Shown: positions 36,375-47,459 of the stretch, in pieces
How positions within the stretch are numbered: position 1 is the stretch's first letter
Layout of the letters: every line of letters begins with the position of its first letter
Assembly: GCA_002205965.3 (NCBI GenBank)
Contig: NADL03000084.1
Span: 248,001 to 312,000 of the forward strand
Length of the DNA stretch: 64,000 bases
Origin: Kappaphycus alvarezii
Taxonomy: Eukaryota > Rhodophyta > Florideophyceae > Gigartinales > Solieriaceae
Reading direction: 5' to 3'
The notes under the pieces: model-generated
Databases searched by the model: none
Seen by the model: only the letters and a program-made list of their open reading frames with translations
Told to the model about the DNA's origin: nothing
Translations under genes and position numbers: made by a program

Positions 36375-36824
36375 GCTAATGTACGGAAGGGCTCCAAGGA
36401 TACTCAAGAGAGACACAAAAACAAATAATATCGGTGAGAAGAGTAGAAAAGTCGAATTACTGATCTCAGAAGGCTAGAGATCACACTGCGCGTTAACATA
36501 GACAAAAAACCATAGTGTAGAGGCTCCAGTTCAAACCTGGTAAAATCGGCTCTAGATTACTTGTTTTAGATGGATAGGCCATGCAGCAGGCTGTGAAGTG
36601 TACGGCCTTCCAAACAAAATACCCGAGCCCTTGCATCGTCACGGAGGAAAGAAAAGCTCTTTTCAAGCTCGGGGAAGAGATCAAGGAGGGCCATCCATGC
36701 AAGTCGTCTTGTATCTTACCACCAGAGGCCTAAATAACTCCTCCCACAGGACTATGTGCAACCACGAATCATACTCACCAATAACTATGCAATGATTCCT
36801 ATGTGAGTAAAAGGAGCCTAAAAG

Positions 36825-37790
36825 CGTATAATCTTGACTGCGCGTGACTATTACGAACTCTACGTAATCATATATTTCTACATTAATACATGTCTATGTA
36901 TTCGTACTTTGAACGGCCCACTGATACCCGAAGAAGGTTTCCAACTATTAATAAGAGTTCCATTTTCGTTCCAAAACGAATGTTTCATGGAAGCAGGTCC
37001 AGGTTTTGTGGAAGTAATATATCATTAATCTATAGGAAGGTATGGGAAAGTAGCTACCAGAGACTTATCGAAAACCTATCCGAACATTATTTGCCCGGTT
37101 TTCATATTTCTCAAGAATAATCAAGATGCGCAACTCAGAGGTTACAGCTTATCCCCTGATATGGAATACCAATTAGTCCCATATCCTCTATAAGAATCTT
37201 ACGTTTCCCTGCCAAGGACCGCGGGTTCTGCTGAAGACCAAGATCCTGTCGACACCGTCGTTATGATTCGAGCAGGACCATTCATTGATAGAGGCGGACT
37301 ATGAAAGAGGGTAAAGCGTCGAGAGCGAGACGGAAGATCACCAAGGAGATCAATTCCAACACAGTCCAGTCCCCCAGGGGGGAAGAATGTCTCCTTGATT
37401 ATTGGACGGCTACAAATTAGACTATGGCTTCGTTAAATAACGGAGGACTCTCGAGAAGCAGAGGTAATTTCCTACTTTGCTATTTGCATTTTCATGTGCT
37501 TCCAAAGCATACACGGGCACTCGTGGGGACTTGATTTTTATGTTGCGTATTTTTTTATCCCTCAGATACCTGTTCCGAGATGAGTAACCAGAGAATTTCG
37601 CATACTACATCTAATATCTCACATATTGACGATTTGGAGAAGTAAATCGAGAGTAGTTCTTCAGAGAACACTATGAAACTATCCATAGGATTTGTGAAAC
37701 CCTTAACCAAGGAACAGAGCCGTTCATCGCACGATACACACTCTCCCACCAACTCGTAAATCAGCTACTGTCATATCCTTTCAGTCAACT
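36825..37790 (+). pseudogene. Gypsy A#1 C-terminal tandem domains (remnants)
   Basis: The first repeat (about 36,840-37,205) keeps Y-Y-E-L-Y-V-I-I, C-L-C-I-R-T-L-N-G-P, G-F-V-E-V-I-Y-H and L-V-P-Y-P, with one or two stops. The second repeat (about 37,465-37,790) is more decayed but begins V-I-S-Y-F and keeps F-M-C-F-Q-S-I-H-G. Both correspond to the two domains in copy #2, so the duplication predates the split of the two copies. Confidence 0.65.
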
Positions 37791-37931
37791 ATATACTCTC
37801 CCTGATGGATGGATAGAGCTACTAGAGGGAAACCAAGAGCAATAAAGACGAGCCAGGAAGATCGTTCTGAGTGGGAGGGTGTGGTGCGCACTCAACTTTC
37901 ACGCGAAAAAAATCTAGAAGAGGACAAAATT

Positions 37932-38602
37932 TGAATGCTGTAGAGTAATTTACAAGAGATTTTTACAGTATCTGAATTTGCAAGATATTTTAATTTGGAT
38001 GAGTGTGACAAATTCATGGGCTTCTTTTTTTATTTAAGTCATGCCGTTATTAATATGTATCAGTACACTTCCAGGTTCTGGGTGGTATTAAGAGTTACTC
38101 TTAAAGATCTATATTATGGTCACATTAATTCCCACCCCTGCCCGATGGGTGGCGGGATTAGGTATGGTACCTCAGTATTTAGATTAAGTAAATATTTCGT
38201 ACTAGTCTCTTTCGTCCACTCTATTCGCTTCAACGCATTTTGTGGTACTTATTATGTTCGTTTGAGACTTAATGCTTACCCAAAACGTTTATATAAGCTT
38301 AGTAAACTGCTTCTTCTTGTGGAAATCGAGCAACTTGGTAGACAACTTGAAGCCAAGTCCCGACTAGTAGCAAGTTGAGAGTCACATTCAGACCCAAGAA
38401 CCATTTTCTGACGCTGGTCACAGAGCATCAGTGGTAGAAGCTGACCCTTCAATACTTTCTTGTAGCCCCCTCAACTGTCGTCCTTACCAACTCCTTTTTG
38501 TTCGCTTAAGTATACCATGGTAGAATTTTTGTCGCTTGCAACACGCCATTATTGAGGTAATTTGTTCTGATTATACCTTCTCCCGACGATTTACGCCTAC
38601 CA
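37932..38602 (+). repeat. 3' LTR of gypsy A#1 (about 671 bp)
   Basis: It begins TGAATGCTGTAG after a purine-rich AGAAGAGGACAAAA and ends CGCCTACCA. It matches the 675-bp LTR at 58,495-59,169 along its length. TATA-like boxes (CTATATTATGG, TTTATATAAGC) lie near 38,110 and 38,288. The last ~320 bp is the module shared with the solo LTR and the ORF-bearing units. Confidence 0.7.
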
Positions 38603-38689
38603 GACTCCTCAGTACTAGTCCCTCTAAAAACTACGTTTCAACCAGTAGAAATGCTCATTTACTCCTATTTTAGATCCAGTAACGTGATT

Positions 38690-39797
38690 CGAGTGCAAAA
38701 ACATTGGCTCCCAAACATAGCACAACTCGCAGTAATCCAACTCTTTTCATCTCGTGTACCGGACGATGCTGCACCCCCTGAGGCAGCTTCCGCCTCAACC
38801 AATCTACCCGAACCACACCCCATCCCGGATGCAACTCCTCCTCCGCCTTTGCCCACCGCCGCTCCCTTATTGAACGGCCCGAGGAGACAGCCGCTTCCCC
38901 CTTTGCACTCAATCTGCACTACTCACGTCAGCTAGCGCAACACATACCGCGACGTGAACTTCAGCGGATTTCGAGGGAGCTAGCTCTTGTGCTTGGAGAA
39001 TGCGAGGACGCACCACATGGTTCTCTTCAAGCTGTGCAGGCATTGCCCAAGTTGTTCCAAATCCCATCCACGATTATCGCCAGTCCCAAGCCCTCCACCC
39101 TCTCATCCCGCGTTCGGGCACACCATCAAATTCCTGTATTTTTGCTGAACGCATTCAATTGTGGCGTCATGGACAGTACGAAACTTTGATGCGAAGGGCA
39201 AACGCCTTGGCAACGTCCCGCCATAACTGAAGAGGAACAAGCGGGGGTCAAAAAACGGCGTTCCCTGAGGTTTGCAAAGGAGGTCGCTTACAGCAAGGCA
39301 GCGCGTGCGCTGGGATCTTCGGGGACCGCATGACCCTCTGCAGAAGTGGTTTCCATTCTTTGGGAGAAGCATCCACAGCGCTCTCTGACTCATGAGTCGT
39401 ACCAACCCGCTTCCCTTGACTCGGTGCCGGCTTGCCCCCACTTCACTCCCGAACTTGTTCTCCGTTGCGTTCGGTTCTTTCCAATGGGTAGCGCCGAAGG
39501 GGTATCTGGACTCCCCTCAAACCACCTCGTTGAGCTTTTACAGCTCCTACCAGTTTTCAATGGCGGACGAAGCTTGCTAGCTGCTCTGACTAGTTTGGTC
39601 AACTTGCTAGCCAAACGGGAAGGCCCTTGTTGCTATATCGGTATGGAGCGCAGGTGCTCCGCTTACGGCACTCCTGAAACCGGACGGTGGAATAACACCG
39701 ATCGCCGTTGGCGAGACCTTACGTCGCTTGGTGGGCAGTTGTTTGCTGACTTGCATTTCCGAAAAGGCTTCCGAATAATTTCAGCCACTACAGTTGG
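38690..39797 (+). pseudogene. LINE#2, 5' portion (ORF2 N-terminus to early RT)
   Basis: Plus-strand fragments match LINE#1 ORF2. They include a Pro-rich leader, L-Q-A-V-Q-A-L-P-K-L near 39020 and a G-V-S-G-L-P-S-N-H segment equivalent to the LINE P-G-A-D-G-L-S motif near 39500. A K-P-D-G-G-I-T-P-I-A-V-G motif near 39690 is the fingers region of RT. The sequence is broken at 39,797 by the copia LTR and resumes at 51,316. Several frameshifts are present. Confidence 0.75.
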
Positions 39798-39802
39798 GAG
39801 TA

Positions 39803-39947
39803 TGATAGAAAGTAGATGGGTCTTGATAGTCTAAAAGTCTCTTTTTTTTTAGTGTTTACTAAAATTCATCTGCTTATATACAGAAGACCGACGACCGTTA
39901 ATATGCATAAAAAAATAACTTGATTAGTAAGATTCAATATGGTGTCC
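39803..39947 (-). repeat. Copia 3' LTR (about 145 bp)
   Basis: It runs from tgatagaaa at the left edge to ggtgtcc. The minus strand just before it reads ACAAGGGGAC, a plausible polypurine tract. Its divergence from the other LTR fits the decayed coding region. Confidence 0.8.
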
Positions 39948-40089
39948 CCTTGTCGTGTGGTTGATGTGGAGTGTCCATTTGTTTTCCATATTGTACAGTG
40001 ATGTGACGAGTGAGTTTTCCATGTGGTGGTAGATCTTTATTTGTCATACAATGTCGCACAGAGGCGTGCGGAGGGTATTTATAAATTAA

Positions 40090-42955
40090 CTACGGATGCG
40101 GGCGGCGGGTAGAAACTTGTCGCGCCTGCATTATTTGGAGACTAAATGCAAAACGGGTAACGAAGTCGCGGAGCTCCTGATGAGGGGAGGAACCGCGACG
40201 AGAAGCAGCGAAGGAAGCAAGGCGGCGGAAAAAAGCCTTACCGTCGTCGCCCAAGGCGCCATAGATATCAATCCCGACGGGGGAGAGGAGGATATCGTTT
40301 CGGTTGCAGTAAGTGCCGTAATGACGATGTTTCTCGCGCTCTGCGAGTGTCGCGGCGGCGCCGGCAGTAACCGTACTTGGCGAAATGTGGCGGCGTGCGG
40401 AGGGGTGGGCAACAGTAACGTCGACGGCTATATCGGTACTGTGAAGCCCGTATGCAGCGGGTATGTAGATATCCATTCGTAGCACGGGGGACTCCGAATG
40501 CCCAGATGAGTCGGGAACCTGGTGGAGGAGCGGATGTTCGACGAGGGCGACGATCCCAACTTCCTTGCAGTAGCGGGCAAGAACGTTGCGGAGGATGTGG
40601 TGACGACGAGTCATTCCGTCTTCGTATTTGCAGGTCAACGCGTGTTGACCACTTGGATCTAAGACGGGTGCGATGTCGGCCGAGCGGCGGGAGCAGACCG
40701 GACAGCGAGTAGATCCAGGGAATAGCGCGATGCCGAGACGTAGAGCCAGAGCGACTTTCCAGGCGGAAGAGGACATGTACGTACCGCGGTGGGGTGAGGA
40801 AGCGAAGAGAAAACAGTCGATGCGGAGGATGTGCGCACGGAGAGGAGCCGTGCTCGGTCGTGGGCTGCCGCGGACGAGAACAAGCTATCGGACTTCGATA
40901 GCATGAGTTCAGTTGTGATCGCAGACTGGAGCCTTTCGCCGGGGACCGGCGATGAACAACGCTCGAAAAGAGCCGTAGCTGTAAGCGACGAAGACAGCTG
41001 CGGGTGGCGGGAGGATAAGAGCGAGATGGCAGACCGAGGGATCTCTTCCAAGTGGCGGTCCTGGGAAAGGGTAAGCAGGTCGGAGATAAGTCGAAAAGAA
41101 TCAATTACAGATGCTGCGTATGCAGCCTCGGTAATGTCTGAAGTTTGCAGGAGACCTAGACCGCCCATTGAGAAGGGGAGAGAGGCTTGGAGCCAGGCTC
41201 GCTCTGGACAGGGCAGCTGCAATTGGTGGAACGCTTCCCTCTGCTTCTGATCGAAGCTAGCGGCGAGAACCGCAGATTGAGTGGAGGGAAGCGTACGCAG
41301 CAAGTGCATGACCTTGGAGGCGTTCGCGCAGAAGCGGTGTAAGTGGAAAGCCAATTGAGCATCATCCAAGTCTCGAAGGGATTGGAAGATGCGGTCAACT
41401 TCGTTTTGGCGGCCTGCGAAAAATTGGGAAACAAAAGCGTCCGAGCCAATCGGGGATCCCAGCACGATAAAACCAGGGGGGGTTGAAAAGGGGCAAGGAA
41501 GTGCCAAAGGGGAGTGGGAAGGGGAGAAGCCGTAAACTTGGGTCTTGGCAAGGTTGAGCTGGAACCCTAGTGGACCTCCTTCAAGCTGGATGAAACGGAT
41601 GGCAGCAGCGGCTTGGGATCGAGGAAGAACAATGTTACCGTCATCTGCGTACCAAGCGTTCAGGGCAGGTGAGAACTTCTCCTGTAACGATAGCAAGAGC
41701 GGATGGAGAGCCAGGGCAAAGAGCAAGGGACCGAGGGGATCACCTTGCTGAGTGCCCTCTGAACTACGGACATAGTAGGGTCCGAAAGCAAGCTCTGTAG
41801 GAGCATCGTAACAAGAGTGTACCCACCGTGCGAGGCCTGGGGCATGTGTCTGTACGGCTTCCAGAATGCGCTGGCGGGAGATGCAATTGAAAGCGTTGCG
41901 AGCATCTATCTGGACCAAGACGTGATCGTGGAACTCGGGTCTCTGGGAAAGACGACGCACAGAATGAATTATTGCATCGATGCCGTTCTTGACGCCTACC
42001 CCGACCTGATGGGGCAGAAGGTAAGAGCGGATGGCGGGGGCGGCTTTGTGTGCCGCGAGCCTAGAAATTAGGCGCCGGTAGAGAAGCCCAACCGCAATCG
42101 GACGGATTCCCCCGTTTGGCTTCGGCAGCGCAATAAGACGGCCTCCGCAGAAATACGGGCGGCACGCGGCCGGCAGATCGCTGTTCAAACAGAGGTTGAG
42201 GAACTTTGTCAGGGCATGTAGGCAATCCCTCGCGGGCGTGACCCCACCTGCCGGGCGAAGCAGCATTCGCAGGAACACTGGGGATAGACCATCGGCCCCA
42301 GGAGCGGTTGAAGGATCCAGGCTGTGAATGGCACGGCGGACATCCGAGACCGAGAACTTTAGCGCCGGAGGCAAACCGTGAGGGGGCATGGGAGTGATTG
42401 GGATGGGGGGCGGGGGATGAAGTGAAGCCAAGGATTGAAAGGTAGCTTCGCTGGGGGAGAGTGGGGGATCGACTTGGAGAAGGGCTGCTGTGGCCCGGGA
42501 AGGGCTACCCCGGGAGAGGAAGCGACGGCATCTGCGAAGGGCCGTGTCAGGGCGGGCGAGGGTGGGAGGGGATGGAATCGGAGAGGGGGTGGCGGAGATG
42601 AACAACGAGGAGAGGCCTCATCGAAGAGGTCATCATAGAGGCGGCTAGAGGCCATGCGGATGCGGTCGACAAGGCTGGAGCAATTTTCCCTGCGGCGGCG
42701 GCCAAGAGCGCGGGGGCGGTTGTGTCGGAAAACCAACTTCGGGATGGCAAGAAGTTCCAGAAGGGCTCGAGTCCTGTGCTCTGGCGATGGAGCAGATATA
42801 ACGCGGTACAAGGCAGCAAAGTATAAGTCGTAAGCCGCGGCTTGGACCGGGCGAGGAATGAAGGTGAGAACAGGGAAGGGGGCGGAGAGGAGGGAGCGGA
42901 AGGTGAGGGGTGACTGGGATGGTCCTGAAACTAGATTCACAGCTGGGAGATTCAT
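40090..42955 (-). CDS. LINE#1 ORF2: reverse transcriptase plus restriction-like endonuclease (two frameshifts)
   Basis: ORF2 begins MNLPAVNLVSGPSQ at 42,955, where ATGA couples it to ORF1. It shifts frame near 42,590, then stays open for over 600 codons to about 40,760, where a second shift leads to the C-terminal segment ending at 40,090. Motifs in order: a P-G-A-D-G-L-S block near 42,295, K-P-N-G-G-I-R-P-I-A-V-G near 42,105, Q-I-D-A-R-N-A-F-N near 41,900, E-G-T-Q-Q-G-D-P-L-G-P near 41,745 and the catalytic Y-A-D-D at 41,640-41,651. A C-x2-C-x16-H-x3-C finger follows near 40,690-40,625. An R-x-D-I...V-D-V-T-V pair near 40,480-40,410 resembles the PD-(D/E)xK nuclease of R2/CRE-like elements. 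The product would carry out target-primed reverse transcription. Confidence 0.85.
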
Positions 42956-44125
42956 GCGTTAGGATCCATGTCGGCATCGGGGGCAGGAATGTGTTCGAGG
43001 AGACCATAGGGGTTGGTGTCTGCTGGTGTAGTAGGGAGCGGAGGGATGGGCGATTGGGCATTCGGGGCGCCGACTGTAATCCAGCCATCCGTTTGAGGCG
43101 GAACAGGGGCAGTCTGGGTACGGCGGCGTTTGAATCCACCTGCCGCTGCTGGTGGGGGAGGCAGAGGGACTGCTCCAGGGAAACCAGGGAGGTCCGAAAG
43201 TTTGGCAAGTATTTTCGTATCGATATCCCGGAGAGCGGTGGCGAAGGATCGAGCCGGAGACCATTTGCAATTGTCGTCTTCCAAGCGAGAGATTTCAGAA
43301 CGCAGACCTTGCCATACTGCAACGAGGTCATCAGCCGAGAGATCATTCTCTAGATCCATTATGCCGGAGAAGGTAAGCTTTGGTGCGTCGAAGTTGTCAG
43401 AATGCTGCGCTAGGGTGCGGTAAGAGTCGTATGCAGCGTTGACCGTAGATAAGTCGCGCTCCGCCGCACAGATATAGAAGTGGTTCGGATCTGCGGATTG
43501 GATAATGGAGCAGGAACCAGGGAATCCCCCGGCAGAGATGGCGGCGCGAAACTGGGATGGGTTGTGGATCTGGAAGGTCGACGGAACAGAAACGCGAACG
43601 AAACGCTTCTGATTACCTCCGAAAAGGCCGCGGGTGGCATTGCGAACAGTGCCTGCAAACTTACGGGCTAGGCGGGCGTCGTCGAGATCGCGATGCTCAG
43701 TCAAGCCTTGACGACCGAGGGCGGAAGCCGCCGAATAGGGTGGGTCCGCACCGGGGCTGGGGCCGCCGGAGCTTTGACTGCTCGCAGATACGGGGCCGGG
43801 CTGTGGCCGCAGGATCCTCTTCAGGCGAGTTGGCGTCGGAAGCGGAAGGAGAACGGGGTGCGGAAACGTCAACGCCGACAAGCGCGTTAAGAATGTTCAG
43901 GACAGACCTAAACTGCGGGTTGTTCTGGAAAGACGGCTTAAGCGCGTTGAACGTAGAGGTTTGCAGGGCGGATGCGAGGAAATGATCGGTAGATGCGGGG
44001 TCAGCAAGGTTCACAGCTCCGTCAAGCAGTGAGGCGGATTTAACCAAGAAATCCAGCGCAGCATGTGATAGAGCAACGACGGGGTTGCTGAGGGTGGCAG
44101 CGGGACGGTTTGTTTTCGGCGCCAT
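42952..44125 (-). CDS. LINE#1 ORF1 protein (one frameshift near 43,800)
   Basis: It starts MAPKTNRPAATLSN at 44,125 and runs in one frame to about 43,800. It then continues in another frame (P-G-P-V-S-A-S-S-Q onward) to a TGA at 42,952, together close to 390 residues. The N-terminal third is Ala/Leu-rich and helical. A central globular segment (R-F-V-R-V-S-V-P-S-T-F and following) precedes a conserved-looking D-L-V-A-V-W-Q-G-L region. The C-terminus is Pro-rich with a basic G-F-K-R-R-R-T. No CCHC knuckle or RRM is evident, so the RNA-binding role usual for ORF1 is inferred from position only. The stop overlaps the ORF2 start as ATGA. Confidence 0.65.
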
Positions 44126-44539
44126 ATAGTGTGGTATGACGAGGGCTGGCCTAAGGACCGATGAAGAAAGGGACCGAAGGGGCGGGACTGCACGTGCAGG
44201 CGCGAGATCACTCGGGTAGTCGGGAGATCACAGACACGAAATAGTGTTACCCGCGGGAGTAAATACTTGAAAAACAAAAAGAGAAAGCAACAAAACAAGA
44301 AGGATGAACGCGTTTCGCGAGAAGGAACCCGCGAGCTTTTCCATACCGTAATGTGGATTCTTAAGTACAGACGTGAGTGTGCTTGATTGTATGGCGTTGG
44401 TTTGGTGTTGAGCTGTCTTTAAATGGAGGGTATGCATGTTTACAGACGCCTTCAAAGCTGCTTCAATTCTCCCACTCGGGGATAAAGTTTGAATATTGAA
44501 GCGATCGAGTGATGTGCAAAATTTGGGACTGAATAGCGG

Positions 44540-46844
44540 CTTCGTTAGACCGTTGGTCAGCATCTGATCCGTAGGAAGTTGCATGATCTTTACCGTGTTG
44601 TTCTCAACCAATTCACGTATGTGGTGAACACGAACATCAACACGTTTGTTGCGCTTGAAATTTGAGATGTCTGTAGCCCATACAAGTGATCCTCCGTTGT
44701 CCTGAAAAATTTCTGTCGGATTTTCTTGGGTATGTCCAAGTTCGTTGGAGAGGTTCCGCAACCTTTATATGTCCTTGGCATCTGTAGAGAAGCTCATGTA
44801 CTCAGCTTCGGTGGAAAAGAGTGTGACACACGACTGTTTGAAGCTTCTCCATCATATAAGGCTGTTGCCGAAGAGTACTACATTCCCAGTGACAGACAGG
44901 AGGTCGGTCCCTCATGCCGAGTCAGATTCAGCATATGCCGATAACATGTTGCTCGCTGGTGAAATGAGTAATCCGTGAGACTGTGTTCCACAGAGGTATC
45001 GAAAGATCCCTTTGACTCTAATCGATTGTATGGGAAGCGGAGCACTCACATGATGGCTCAAAACATTGACAAAGATGGAAATATCGGGTCTAGTGTGGGT
45101 GCTGAGATACAGTAAATTTCCGATCGCTTCTCGATACGGTATTGTTTCCATTTCAAGGGCTTCAGTTGTTGTGCGTTCCTTTTTCTCAGTGAGATAATGG
45201 AACGATCCCGGGTCCATAGGTGCGAGTACTGATCTCAATTCGTTAATGGAGAACAGTTTGAGTATTTTCTCGATATACCCCGTTGTGATACGTAAAAACC
45301 ATTGTTGGATTGCTGTATTTTCACCCCTAGAGAACTGCTTATGGGGCCGAGTTCTATTAGTTGAAAAGACGACTGAAGGCCCTTTCTAACATCTTCAAGA
45401 GCATTTTTTATTTTTTGACATCAACGTATGCAAGTACTATTGCTTTGATGCCTTCGTGTTGTTTGATATACCCGCTTTCGGCGTTTTTGAGTGTGTCAAA
45501 TTCCATTTCTATGAGTTTATCTCTGAATAGTTGATACCAGACCCGTACTGGTTGTTTAAGACCGCATATGCTTTTGATAATCCGGCATACATGATTAGTT
45601 TTCTAGAGATTTTCGAATCCCTTAGGTTGTTCCATATAGATTTTTTCTTGTAGAGTTCCATAGAGAAAATCACTTTTGACATCGGAGTTATGGATCATTG
45701 CCCTTTCGAGAGCAGCTATACTTAAAGCAAATTTTATTGTAGTGAAGTCAACCACGGGCGAGACCATTTTGTCTTATTCCAATTTACTCTGTCGAAAGCC
45801 CAGTGCAACGAGTCTTGCTTTGTATTTGTCTATCGTTTTAAATTTGAGTGCGATTTACCAAGGGAGAACGTTAGCTCCCACTGGCCTTGGCACCAGTTCC
45901 CAGGTTCCACAATTCTTAAGTTCTTGCAATTCCTTTTGAATTTCAATGTTCCAATGGGTCTTTTCTCGCGACTCTAAGGCTTTCTTGAAAGTCGTCTTGT
46001 CTCTATTTGCTTTGGACGATGCATTCGCTAGTGCTTTGTTTTATATCCTTGCGCTTCTCCTTGGAGGAAGAGATTGATGAGTCAGTAAGTCTTGGAGGTC
46101 TTGCTCGCTACGTTGCGTACTTCCGTCTACGCCAGTGAGCAATTGCTCTTCCTGGTACGAATCTGTGTCGATAACATTTTCATACAGAATTCTATGTTTG
46201 TCGAGCTATTGTTGTTGATTGACATTGCTGTTCGCGGGTGGGTATCTAAGGAATACGTTCTCGTCAAATGTGTAGTCTCTTGTGCAAACTATTTTGGAAC
46301 CGATAGAAAAAATGCGCTGTGTGCCTGCTCGCCCACTAGGCAATTTTGTCCATTCTAGTACTTAATGTAAGCGTGGTCTCTACATTACAGGAGTGAGGAA
46401 GATCACACGAGCAGATATTTGTTAAGCGTATTCTCTACAGTCCCCGTGTGATCGTGGTTATCTTCTAAACGAGTTATACAGCAGTGAATTCTGGTGCAGG
46501 CAAGTAGCTGTTCGAGGGGCGGCGGGTGGCGTTCGAGAGGCGTTGCACTGGACACGTGTATTCATTGGAATGCTTGAGCAGAATATTTGTCGTTGAGCTT
46601 GCGGTTGAGTTAGAACTGAACTCGGGTTGCGTAATGGCCCTTAACTTGTTGGAACCGATAGACAAAATGCGCTGCGTGCTTGCTCGCACACTAGACAATA
46701 TTGTCCAATCTAGTATTTAATGTAAGCGTAGTCTCTACAAACTAGTTTCCTTTCAGAGGATTGAATGCTTTTGATATCCGTTTCCCGATCCCCATAAGAA
46801 TCACCTGTATAGCCCTTGGGTACAACTTATTGCGAAGTTGCGAA
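44540..46844 (-). pseudogene. Copia integrase C-terminus, RT and RNase H
   Basis: From 46,844 the frame resumes with the integrase C-terminal block and the C-T-R-D-Y-T-F-D-E-N motif (copia R-D-V-x-F-D-E), split by the TRIM-like element at 46,292-46,739. RT follows between about 45,950 and 44,915, with many stops. Recognisable pieces are D-V-K-S-D-F-L-Y-G near 45,680, a decayed Y-V-D-D near 45,430 and P-Y-R-E-A-I-G-N-L-L-Y-L-S near 45,140. RNase H lies at about 44,915-44,540 (S-T-E-A-E-Y-M near 44,800, V-H-H-I-R-E-L-V near 44,620). It is non-functional. Confidence 0.75.
46292..46739. mobile_element. TRIM-like miniature LTR element (448 bp)
   Basis: Two 93-bp direct repeats (46,292-46,384 and 46,647-46,739), about 88 percent identical, flank a 262-bp non-coding interior. 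The right repeat reads TGTTGGAACC...GTCTCTACA, the TG..CA ends of an LTR. The 5-bp AACTA flanks both sides (46,287-46,291 and 46,740-46,744) and removal restores the copia integrase reading frame (C-T-R-D-Y). No clear primer-binding site is seen, so the orientation is unknown. Confidence 0.75.
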
Positions 46845-46849
46845 GGTAC

Positions 46850-47459
46850 TGATAGGGGTAAATCGGCGGGGGAAGAGATCCTCAGAATCAATTACCCTGA
46901 GAAGGAGGTGTTGCGAGCGACAAAAGTGCTACCGTGGTATTGTTGAACGAACGAAAGGGCTTGTATATAGAAGGGAGTTGAGGAAGCTACAAACAAGTAT
47001 GGAAGGGGCAAGGTCTACCACTTATGCTTAGTGACCAGCGAAAAAGAAATGCTTCTTGGGGTCTGAAGTGGACTCTCAACTTCCTAACTATTTGGGACTG
47101 GGCTTGAAGTTGTCTGCCAACTTCCTTTATGCTTTGTGTTTGACTTAACTTGTTGAGCGCCCCGCGCTGGTATGCTGGCTTCCAAGTAGTCCTACCATTT
47201 CATGAAAACAGCCCCTTATATAGAGTTTTCAGCCTTCACATTCTGTAGCACCTATACAGTACCTATGTGCCAAATCTGCACCGCCACAGTACAGTGCAAA
47301 GCATCCCTCTAAAAATAATTAAAAATATAATTGTAAGTACAGTGACAGCTCAGCCAGCGCAGCATGCCAACGCAGCCAGCACAGCATGCCAACTCGGCCA
47401 GCACAGCCAAATCAGCCAGCGCAGCATGCCAAGGAATATCTACAATTTTCATTATATCA
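46850..47459 (-). repeat. Solo LTR of a gypsy-A-like element (610 bp)
   Basis: It starts TGATAGGGGT and ends TTATATCA on the plus strand. It is flanked by a perfect 5-bp target duplication GGTAC (46,845-46,849 and 47,460-47,464). The ~300 bp at its left end matches the ends of the gypsy A LTRs. In element sense it has a CTATATAAGG box near 47,215. It lies inside the copia integrase. Confidence 0.9.
47348..47432 (+). repeat. Short tandem repeat inside the solo LTR
   Basis: About four imperfect copies of a ~20-bp unit (cagccagcgcagcatgccaa and variants) lie near one edge of the solo LTR. They are absent from the gypsy A LTRs in this window. Confidence 0.7.

Larger units (their letters stand above)
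33566..38602 (+). mobile_element. Ty3/gypsy family A, copy #1, decayed, 5' truncated
   Basis: Plus-strand relative of the element at 58.5-64 kb. It preserves protease, RT, RNase H, the N-terminal part of integrase, the two C-terminal unknown domains and a 3' LTR (37,932-38,602). There is no 5' LTR or gag. The sequence switches from family-B integrase to family-A protease-upstream sequence (P-P-K-K-R-K) at about 33,566. The integrase core is deleted. Confidence 0.85.
40027..44350 (-). mobile_element. LINE#1: two-ORF non-LTR retrotransposon with restriction-like endonuclease (4.3 kb)
   Basis: Minus-strand GC-rich element inserted in the 3' region of the copia element. The exact 6-bp repeat ATGTGG lies at 40,021-40,026 and 44,351-44,356 as the likely target duplication. 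It has two long ORFs, an RT, a C-terminal zinc finger and a PD-(D/E)xK-like endonuclease, the layout of RLE-type non-LTR elements rather than the apurinic-endonuclease type. There is no poly(A) tail. The 3' end reads AATAAAGATCTACCA. Only about three frameshifts separate it from integrity, so it is the youngest long element here apart from gypsy A#2. Confidence 0.85.

Noticed and set aside
44228..44350. Hydrophobic C-terminal extension of the copia RNase H frame (membrane segment)
   Set aside because: It is the 5' untranslated part of LINE#1 read through in the copia frame, beyond the ATGTGG junction.
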